This document shows positions 1 to 4,474 of a stretch of DNA of 5,530 nucleotides, piece by piece (positions within the stretch are counted from its first letter, which is position 1; every line of letters starts with the position of its first letter). The notes beneath the pieces are model-generated. The model saw nothing but the letters and a program-made list of their open reading frames with translations. It made no database searches and had not been told where the DNA came from. The translations under genes were made by a program, and so were the position numbers. Source of the DNA: Acidobacteriaceae bacterium (GTDB lineage: Bacteria > Acidobacteriota > Terriglobia > Terriglobales > SbA1); assembly GCA_019237515.1 (NCBI GenBank), contig JAFAGX010000262.1, positions 1 through 5,530 on the forward strand, given 5' to 3'.

Positions 1-67
1 TCACGGGCGGCGCGGAAATTGTGGCCAGGAAGAGAGTGACGGCGAACCAAAGCAGACATTTTTTCAC
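1..67 (-). CDS. N-terminal fragment of an exported protein (signal peptide only visible)
   Basis: Only the first 22 codons are inside the window; the gene continues beyond the left edge. The start is a GTG at 65-67, chosen because AGGAG (76-80, minus strand) lies 8 nt upstream. The visible peptide starts MKKCLLWFAV and continues with a hydrophobic run to about residue 17, followed by ISAPP. This has the form of a Sec signal peptide: two lysines, a hydrophobic core and small residues near a possible cleavage site. An ATG at 57-59 in another frame gives a basic, non-hydrophobic peptide and has no good ribosome site. The mature function cannot be told. The gene is divergent from the orphan gene at 174 and shares a 106-nt intergenic region with it, which contains a candidate operator. 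Confidence 0.68.
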   Translation of the reverse strand, partial: MKKCLLWFAVTLFLATISAPPV

Positions 68-75
68 GGTGCGAA

Positions 76-80
76 CTCCT
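76..80 (-). promoter_or_regulatory. Shine-Dalgarno AGGAG deciding the GTG start at 67
   Basis: AGGAG on the minus strand, 8 nt before the GTG start codon. It is the main reason for calling a gene at the left edge rather than leaving the stretch empty. Confidence 0.65.
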
Positions 81-131
81 TTCCAGAGTGAACTGCGCCG
101 TGATAATGTGCCTGCGATGACGACTTGGCTT

Positions 132-161
132 ATTGTACCCGAATAAATTTCATGTTCTGAA
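132..161 (-). promoter_or_regulatory. Candidate sigma70-type promoter for the exported-protein gene
   Basis: On the minus strand, TTCAGA (156-161, four of six matches to TTGACA) is followed after 18 nt by TACAAT (132-137, five of six matches to TATAAT). Transcription would start near position 125 and give a leader of about 60 nt before the GTG at 67. The -35 box lies inside the palindrome at 152-171, so a protein bound there would be expected to block this promoter. This comes from sequence matching only. Confidence 0.4.
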
Positions 162-171
162 ATCGTAACAA
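152..171. promoter_or_regulatory. Candidate operator, copy 1 (20-bp imperfect palindrome)
   Basis: ATGTTCTGAAATCGTAACAA has the dyad form TGTT..GA..TC..AACA around a 2-bp A/T centre. It matches the element at 1462-1481 in 17 of 20 bases; two of the three differences are the central A/T pair and one is the outermost base. It ends 2 nt before the ATG at 174 and covers the candidate -35 box of the divergent gene to the left. A palindrome of this size suits a dimeric helix-turn-helix protein, and the XRE-type regulator at 523-1332 is the obvious candidate. That link is inference. Confidence 0.6.
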
Positions 172-173
172 CA

Positions 174-593
174 ATGGCTCTTTTATCAGCTTTGGAAGAT
201 CTGCAGGCGACCACATTGAAGGCGATCACTGGCTCATTGCGGCGGCTGGAATATCTGGCCAGCTTGCGAAAGCAGGATGGTTCGTACGCGCACTGGGGAC
301 TGAATCGAATCTACGGAGAATTGCACGCACGCCGAGCACTCGCGGACGCGCATCGGGCGGAGTTGTCGAACATTCTTACGACGCCGATCCGGAAATTGCA
401 GACGGATGTACAGCAGTCGAGCGCGGAAGCAGGGGTAGAACCTAGAAAGTATTTAGAAAGATTGACGAGCAGTAGTTCCCAGTTATTGCCACCAAATCCG
501 GGCGCCGGATCGGGACGGCACCTCAGTTCGGTGCTTCACGCCCTCGTGAGCCTGTTGAGAGCGGGAAAATCGGATGCCAGTCCCCGAGTTTGA
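174..593 (+). CDS. Short orphan protein of unknown function (139 aa)
   Basis: I do not recognise a named family, although the protein resembles short hypothetical proteins I associate with Acidobacteriota. It is soluble, has no signal peptide or membrane segment, and looks mostly helical. Residues 1-80 are rich in Leu, Ala, Arg and Glu with heptad-like spacing (MALLSALEDL onward). The most distinctive part is 39-60, with HWGLNRIYGE and then RRALADAHR, followed by TPIRKLQTDV at 70-79. A Ser/Pro/Gly-rich linker (about 99-114) precedes a short C-terminal helix. The start has no Shine-Dalgarno: the ATG is only 2 nt from the palindrome at 152-171, so translation may be weak or leaderless. The last 71 nt overlap the 3' end of the convergent regulator gene. 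The single ATG-to-stop frame and protein-like composition favour a real gene, but homologues would be needed to settle it. Confidence 0.6.
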   Translation: MALLSALEDLQATTLKAITGSLRRLEYLASLRKQDGSYAHWGLNRIYGELHARRALADAHRAELSNILTTPIRKLQTDVQQSSAEAGVEPRKYLERLTSSSSQLLPPNPGAGSGRHLSSVLHALVSLLRAGKSDASPRV

Positions 594-1332
594 TGGCGAC
601 ACCGACAACTTGTCCAATTACCTCGGCATCCTGCGGATAATGCAACACGCGCGGAGGGACCGGGGACAAGGGGTGCGGTTGCAGAATGATGTCATCGCCT
701 GAAAGCGTGCACCAAGAACAAATGTGTCCCTCGCGCGTTTCCACGAAGTAAATCGGCCGCTCGTATTCTGATCTCCAGCCGCCGTCGGCGACTTTGTTTT
801 TTGTCTCATCGACCTGCACGAAACTGCCTGGTGGCAGGATTGGGTACATGGTCCAATCTTCACTGCCGATATAGCCGTAGGTGAAGTCACAAGAGGCAAA
901 CTGCGCCAGGTACGCGAGCGGGACCAATCCCCACTGCTCTACAAGGCGGCCGAAGTTGGCGGTGCGCTGTGGGTCGAAGCTGGGATCGAGGCGCACCGGC
1001 AGCTGGACGTTCGAGAGATTCGCCAGGGCTTCGGAAAAATGAGACTTCGGAGGTGAAATCAGTTCCAGGTCTACCGCTGTGCTGTTCAGATCGATGCCGT
1101 ACCATCGCATCAGATCGCGCAAGTCTCTGCGGTAGATCACAGCGAAGGAGTACAACCGAAACATACTGGGAACGATGCCTTTGGTTTCAATGTCGGAAAG
1201 GCGACTGGGAGGAATGGCGTACTCTTCGTTGCCGTGTCGGGCGGCAATTTTTGTGCTCGCGGTTTCCACATCGCGCATCGTCAATCCAAGCTGTTCACGC
1301 AGAGCCCTGAGATTCTGTCCACCTGTTGGCAT
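523..1332 (-). CDS. XRE-family transcriptional regulator with degenerate S24/LexA-like C-terminal domain
   Basis: A 269-aa predicted cytoplasmic DNA-binding protein. Residues 7-79 form an XRE helix-turn-helix: NLRALREQLGLT opens it and LSDIETKGIVPS (45-56) closes it, followed by a helix ending in LMRWYG. About 15 extra residues separate the second and third helices compared with a short Cro-type domain. Residues about 155-250 resemble the S24/LexA peptidase fold: DWTMYPILPPGSFVQVD matches the segment that normally begins with the catalytic Ser-Met, then comes PIYFVETREGHICSWC, and AEVIGQVVGVAIKL is the typical last strand. Thr161 stands where the nucleophilic serine would be, and no lysine is visible at the general-base position, so self-cleavage is unlikely. 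The ATG has AGGGA 7 nt upstream (1340-1344). A palindrome at 1462-1481 upstream suggests autoregulation. The ligand or signal is unknown. Confidence 0.85.
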   Translation of the reverse strand: MPTGGQNLRALREQLGLTMRDVETASTKIAARHGNEEYAIPPSRLSDIETKGIVPSMFRLYSFAVIYRRDLRDLMRWYGIDLNSTAVDLELISPPKSHFSEALANLSNVQLPVRLDPSFDPQRTANFGRLVEQWGLVPLAYLAQFASCDFTYGYIGSEDWTMYPILPPGSFVQVDETKNKVADGGWRSEYERPIYFVETREGHICSWCTLSGDDIILQPHPLSPVPPRVLHYPQDAEVIGQVVGVAIKLGDWHPIFPLSTGSRGREAPN

Positions 1333-1439
1333 ATTTATTTCCCTGGACGGACCCGAAATTGACTGGCAATGATAACAAGTAATTGCTGAATTGTGGGAAG
1401 AACATCATTCTGCGAGTGCACACGGCATGAATGCTGGAA

Positions 1440-1445
1440 ATTCTA
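1440..1445 (-). promoter_or_regulatory. Candidate -10 box upstream of the regulator gene
   Basis: TAGAAT on the minus strand matches TATAAT in five of six positions. It lies 16 nt downstream of the palindrome copy at 1462-1481, so the -35 region would fall within the operator. I see no good -35 consensus there. The implied leader to the ATG at 1332 is about 100 nt. The geometry resembles copy 1, where a -10-like hexamer lies 14 nt from the palindrome on the same strand. Confidence 0.3.
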
Positions 1446-1461
1446 AGCGGGTTCACTCAAT

Positions 1462-1481
1462 TTGTTCTGATTTCGTAACAA
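1462..1481. promoter_or_regulatory. Candidate operator, copy 2 (20-bp imperfect palindrome)
   Basis: TTGTTCTGATTTCGTAACAA has the dyad form TTGTT..GA..TC..AACAA. The symmetry extends one more base on each side (1461-1482), giving 6-bp outer arms. It is in the same orientation as copy 1 at 152-171 and differs from it at three positions. It lies in the 241-nt gap between the end of ctaB and the regulator gene, 129 nt before the regulator's ATG, which fits an autoregulatory site. Binding by the regulator is inferred. Confidence 0.62.
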
Positions 1482-1573
1482 AGTCGGGATGTTTGGCGGG
1501 CACCAAACCGCGAGATATTGGCAGTCTTTGTTCCAGAATCCAAAGATAAGAGCCCAGGAAAAAAGAAAAAGGA

Positions 1574-2470
1574 TTAACGCTTACAGGCGATCATTATGGC
1601 CAGCACGGCGGGGAGATAGAGCACCGAGGCGTGGACCACCCGGCTAGCCAGCGCTCTGGAAGCCGATTGCAACAGTTTCAGCACGTGGAAGAGCATGAAA
1701 GCGCCCGCCAGGAGCATCAGGAAGCTGTATGTACCCCCAGAAACAATAGCGCCGGGCACAGCCGTAAGGAAAACGAGAAAAACGCTGAAGACAAAAATCT
1801 CGACGCGGGTAAATCGGGCCTCGCGATCGAAACCGGGCAGCATTCTATATCCCGCTCTCTCATAGTCCTCGCGATACATCAAAGCGATCGCAAGAAAATG
1901 TGGAAATTGCCAGAGAAAGAGCACAGCAAACAGAAGCCAGGCTTGCCGGTTGATGGCGGCGGATGCTCCTGCCCAACCGATTAGCGTCGGCATGGCGCCG
2001 GGGAAAGCACCCAAAAGCGTACAAAGAGGAGTCCTGCGCTTGAGTGGAGTGTAGATGAGCAAATAAGAGAGCAAGGTGGAGATTGCAAGTAGCGACGACA
2101 GGACATTTACGGCGACTGCCAAATACAGTCCACCGGTGAGGCTAAGCAAGACACCGAAGATAAAGGCTTCTGACGGTTTTACTCGCCCGGCTGGCAAGGG
2201 ACGAGAAGCGGTTCGGCGCATTTGCCCATCCCAAGCGCGTTCCATCCACTGATTCAGAGTGGCAGTTCCGCTGGCTACCAAGAGCGTCCCGATCAAGGTG
2301 TTCAGCAGACCTGCGATCCGCAATGGGCCGCGAGAAGCGAGGTAATAGCCGGCGGAGGTGGTCATCAGGATCAGCAGATTTACTTCTGGTTTGGTAAGGG
2401 TGTAATAGTCGGCCATTTTGGCCTTGATGGTGGAGAGAACCATAGAATGTGGCAGTGCCTGGGTCGCCAT
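1574..2470 (-). CDS. ctaB: Protohaem IX farnesyltransferase (haem O synthase)
   Basis: An integral-membrane UbiA-family prenyltransferase that adds a farnesyl group to haem b to make haem O, the precursor of the haem A used by the oxidase encoded upstream. The 298-aa length is normal. The first aspartate-rich signature is intact at residues 73-95: N73, E77, D81, M84, R86-T87, R90-P91 and G95. The second conserved loop begins at Y140 with YTPLKRRTP and continues through GAFPGAMPTLIGW (154-166). The WQFPHF segment (187-192) and DYERAGYRMLPG (202-213) follow, and about eight or nine hydrophobic helices are visible. The ATG is 1 nt after the stop of the upstream small gene and has only a weak ribosome site, which suggests translational coupling. 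An internal Met10 start is possible but has no better signal. It is the last gene of the oxidase operon. Confidence 0.96.
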   Translation of the reverse strand: MATQALPHSMVLSTIKAKMADYYTLTKPEVNLLILMTTSAGYYLASRGPLRIAGLLNTLIGTLLVASGTATLNQWMERAWDGQMRRTASRPLPAGRVKPSEAFIFGVLLSLTGGLYLAVAVNVLSSLLAISTLLSYLLIYTPLKRRTPLCTLLGAFPGAMPTLIGWAGASAAINRQAWLLFAVLFLWQFPHFLAIALMYREDYERAGYRMLPGFDREARFTRVEIFVFSVFLVFLTAVPGAIVSGGTYSFLMLLAGAFMLFHVLKLLQSASRALASRVVHASVLYLPAVLAIMIACKR

Positions 2471-2471
2471 A

Positions 2472-2738
2472 TTACCAATCTTGTGTGGTGTGCTCGTACT
2501 CTGTTCGTCGCACCTGGTTGCGCTTTGACCGCAAGATAAAAATCATGCCCACGGAACCAAGTGTCGAAGGAATAACCAGGATCAGAATTCCGTTCTGGAG
2601 CGCATGGATCATCCTCGCCCCAGCCGAAGCGGCTTGAGTATAACAGAGCGCACACCCCTGTGCGAAAGCGGGCAGCGGCCATGCAAGGCAAGCCACTGCG
2701 AACAGCAAGAGCAGCAGGAAATGACTTCGCTGGCTCAC
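2472..2738 (-). CDS. Small exported membrane protein with a CxxC motif, in the oxidase operon
   Basis: An 88-aa protein with no name I can assign. Residues 1-26 are a clear signal peptide ending AFA, with likely cleavage before Gln27. The mature N-terminus then carries GCALCYTQA, placing Cys29 and Cys32 (CxxC) outside the membrane. A second hydrophobic segment (about 50-69, ILILVIPSTLGSVGMIFIL) is followed by positively charged RSKR, so the C-terminal tail should be cytoplasmic. The start is a GTG that overlaps the TGA of the subunit IV gene (GTGA, 4 nt), with GGAG about 10 nt upstream. The location between subunit IV and ctaB suggests a role in assembling or metallating the oxidase, or in thiol redox; this is inference from context. 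A lipoprotein reading with Cys17 is less likely because a good type I site follows. Confidence 0.82.
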   Translation of the reverse strand: MSQRSHFLLLLLFAVACLAWPLPAFAQGCALCYTQAASAGARMIHALQNGILILVIPSTLGSVGMIFILRSKRNQVRRTEYEHTTQDW

Positions 2739-3097
2739 TGCTGGACAACTCCATTTTTCGGCTGGCTGTAGGGCGCGCCCATCTCCATGCGGAAACTGTC
2801 GGTCCAGCCATATTGCATGGCTAATAGGACAAAACCTGTGAAGACCACGACGAACAAGAAGAAGCCGCGCTTCTCTGCCCAGAGATGCATAAAGAAGAGC
2901 AGCGCAAGTCCGGCCTCAGCGATAGCGATAAAGAGCATGCGTGCAAACATCGCGAAAGTGCTGATTTGGGTGTACGCGATCACAAATTGCACAGCCGCAA
3001 GGGCCATCAGGCAAAGATAAATCACAATGTACTTTCCGACGCTGTCGGTATACCTTGCCGCCGGATCCGCCGGGTGGACATCGGGTGCGTCTACCAT
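2735..3097 (-). CDS. ctaF: Cytochrome c oxidase subunit IV (caa3-type small subunit)
   Basis: A 120-aa membrane protein with three hydrophobic helices at about 23-43, 51-72 and 78-95. It matches the bacterial subunit IV pattern: a polar N-terminus (MVDAPDVHPA), KYIVIYLCLMALAAVQF in the first helix, a middle helix ending in LLFFMHLWAEKR, and a third helix leading to a short polar tail. In oxidases of this class this subunit stabilises the core complex in the cytoplasmic membrane and carries no redox centre. The start was chosen at the ATG with AAGGAG 6 nt upstream. The reading frame stays open far into the preceding gene, but that extension has no ribosome site and overlaps subunit III. It begins 17 nt after subunit III and overlaps the next gene by 4 nt. 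Confidence 0.92.
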   Translation of the reverse strand: MVDAPDVHPADPAARYTDSVGKYIVIYLCLMALAAVQFVIAYTQISTFAMFARMLFIAIAEAGLALLFFMHLWAEKRGFFLFVVVFTGFVLLAMQYGWTDSFRMEMGAPYSQPKNGVVQQ

Positions 3098-3103
3098 ATT
3101 TGG

Positions 3104-3109
3104 CTCCTT
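3104..3109 (-). promoter_or_regulatory. Shine-Dalgarno AAGGAG deciding the subunit IV start
   Basis: AAGGAG on the minus strand with a 6-nt spacer to the ATG at 3095-3097. It settles the start against an upstream in-frame ATG at 3337 inside the subunit III gene. Confidence 0.8.
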
Positions 3110-3114
3110 CAGCT

Positions 3115-3741
3115 TTAATGACCCAGGTTCAATAAATAAACAAAAGGCACGACAAACATCCAGACGAGATCCACGAAATGCCAGTACAAGCCCGTGACCT
3201 CTAGATCGCTGGCGTTGTATCGGCCATTCTTGTATTTCAACCCCACGGCGAGCAATGCAACAAAGCCGCCGACCACGTGAGTGAGGTGCAGGCCGGTGAT
3301 ACTGAAGAATGAGGCTCCGAAAAGCGGCGTGCCCCAAGGATTGCTGAACAGGCGCATGCCTTCATCGATGAGTCCCAGCCATTCGCGAATGTGCAAGAGT
3401 GCAAAGATGGCTCCCAGGGCCGCGGTCACCATCGTCCACATGAACGCAGCTTTTCTGTCCGCAGCCTTGGCCGCGCGCACGCCGAGCAGCATGGTGAGGC
3501 TGCTGGTGAGCAGAATAAAAGTCATGGACGCTACGTTGACGATGCTGTGGAAGGGCCGCGGCCAAGTGGGGGTACCGTTGCGTATAAAACCATAAGCCAC
3601 CAGACATGCGGCGAAGGTGGCGGCGTCGGCGATGATGAACAGCCAGATCGCCATCTTTTTCGCCGGAACCGTAAACGGCGGCAATCCTACGGTCAGGCCT
3701 GGAACTACATGTCCTTCCATTGTGATGTCCGCTTGGCTCAC
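3115..3741 (-). CDS. ctaE: Cytochrome c oxidase subunit III (second of two paralogues)
   Basis: A 208-aa membrane protein of the COX3 family, the non-redox subunit that packs against subunit I. Hydrophobic helices lie at about 29-52, 69-88, 98-117, 142-168 and 186-205, giving the five-helix bacterial form. Family signatures are clear: FFSITGLHLTHVVGG at 145-159 and LYWHFVDLVWMF at 185-196. The first helix (MAIWLFIIADAATF) carries Asp39 where a conserved acidic residue, usually Glu, occurs in many homologues. I chose the GTG at 3741 because AGGAGG lies 4 nt upstream; the ATG at 3762 (abutting the previous stop) would make the protein 7 residues longer, and the ATG at 3720 would make it 7 shorter, both without a good ribosome site. 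It follows the other COX3-like gene by 21 nt. Confidence 0.93.
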   Translation of the reverse strand: MSQADITMEGHVVPGLTVGLPPFTVPAKKMAIWLFIIADAATFAACLVAYGFIRNGTPTWPRPFHSIVNVASMTFILLTSSLTMLLGVRAAKAADRKAAFMWTMVTAALGAIFALLHIREWLGLIDEGMRLFSNPWGTPLFGASFFSITGLHLTHVVGGFVALLAVGLKYKNGRYNASDLEVTGLYWHFVDLVWMFVVPFVYLLNLGH

Positions 3742-3745
3742 AAGG

Positions 3746-3751
3746 CCTCCT
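3746..3751 (-). promoter_or_regulatory. Perfect Shine-Dalgarno AGGAGG supporting a GTG start for ctaE
   Basis: AGGAGG on the minus strand with a 4-nt spacer to GTG at 3739-3741. The spacer is short but the match is perfect, and neither neighbouring ATG has a comparable site. Confidence 0.6.
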
Positions 3752-3762
3752 GTATCCAACAT

Positions 3763-4446
3763 TTACAACTTCGCCCACAGCAGCATGAGCAGGTAAATCC
3801 AGAGAACGTCCATGAAATGCCAATATCTCGAAGTCGCATCCAAAGTGCTACGCTTCAAAACAGACTTGCCCAACTTGCGAATAACCCGGATCAAGCCACC
3901 TAATCCTCCGGTGATGTGAAGCAGGTGCGCGGCAGTGAGAACATAGAAGAAAGAACTGCTGGGATTCGTGGCTAGATACAGGCCCTGCGCGCTCAACTGG
4001 CGCCATGCAATGTACTGGCCCACAACAAAGAGCAATCCAAGCGCTAATGTGACGTAAAGCCAGCGGGCTGGACTTGTCACCTTGCTTCGAAGTCCCCCCA
4101 TGTAGGTAGCAATCTGGCGGCGGGAAATTTCCAATGAAACACTGCTCGCGAGCAGCACAATCGTGTTGAGATAAAGAACCGAGGGCAACGTGAAATGTCG
4201 CCAATCGGAAGCGCCGCCTTTGCGCACGACCAAAGCACTGGTCAGCGCGGCGAAGGTCATCCCAATGGCGAAGAGGCCCACCCAAATTCCAGTCGATGCC
4301 GGAGGCGGAGCATACTCTTGCACGGTGCGAAGATCGCCGCCGGCAGGAACCAGGTTTCGCCAGCCTCCGTTGCCCCGGTCCTGACGTGGAATTGAGGGCT
4401 TCCGGAATTCTTCAACTCTTGGCGGTTCGTGAACTACTGTTGCCAT
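3763..4446 (-). CDS. ctaE: Cytochrome c oxidase subunit III-like protein (first of two paralogues)
   Basis: A 227-aa COX3-family membrane protein, more divergent than the one that follows. Residues 1-50 form a polar, charged, Pro-rich cytoplasmic extension. Five hydrophobic segments follow at about 52-74, 88-106, 128-147, 165-187 and 207-224. Family signatures are TAAHLLHITGGLGG (171-184), containing the conserved His pair, and SRYWHFMDVLWIY (206-218) near the C-terminus. The chosen ATG at 4446 has AGAGGA 11 nt upstream. An in-frame ATG at 4485 would add 13 residues and overlap ctaD by 11 bp, but only a GAG lies near it. The protein presumably sits in the same complex as the second subunit III; whether both are present at once or one replaces the other cannot be read from sequence. 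Confidence 0.9.
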   Translation of the reverse strand: MATVVHEPPRVEEFRKPSIPRQDRGNGGWRNLVPAGGDLRTVQEYAPPPASTGIWVGLFAIGMTFAALTSALVVRKGGASDWRHFTLPSVLYLNTIVLLASSVSLEISRRQIATYMGGLRSKVTSPARWLYVTLALGLLFVVGQYIAWRQLSAQGLYLATNPSSSFFYVLTAAHLLHITGGLGGLIRVIRKLGKSVLKRSTLDATSRYWHFMDVLWIYLLMLLWAKL

Positions 4447-4457
4447 ACTGAAAAGAT

Positions 4458-4463
4458 TCCTCT
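4458..4463 (-). promoter_or_regulatory. Shine-Dalgarno AGAGGA for the first subunit III gene
   Basis: AGAGGA on the minus strand, 11 nt before the ATG at 4446. The spacing is at the long end of the usual range, so the upstream ATG at 4485 cannot be fully excluded. Confidence 0.5.
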
Positions 4464-4474
4464 TTATCGGTTGA

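Noticed and set aside
1526..1545. Weak dyad CTTTG...CAAAG just downstream of ctaB, as terminator or third operator
   Set aside because: Only 5 bp pair, no U-tract follows on the minus strand, and only the left arm (TTTGTTC) resembles the 20-bp palindromes.
1333..1573. Possible small gene or RNA in the ctaB-regulator gap
   Set aside because: Apart from the palindrome and a -10-like hexamer I see no start with a ribosome site, no strong hairpin and no tRNA-like or known RNA fold.
1557..1590. T-rich run after the ctaB stop on the minus strand as an intrinsic terminator
   Set aside because: The run is clear, but the only preceding stem is a 3-bp CGC/GCG pair within the end of the coding region, too weak to call.
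3098..3337. Upstream extension of the subunit IV reading frame to an ATG at 3337
   Set aside because: It lies within the well-supported subunit III coding region, its residues are unlike the family, and the ATG at 3097 has an excellent AAGGAG site.
3391..3903. Plus-strand open frame of 170 codons
   Set aside because: It is antisense to both subunit III genes, with a Gln/His/Arg-rich composition typical of an out-of-phase reading.
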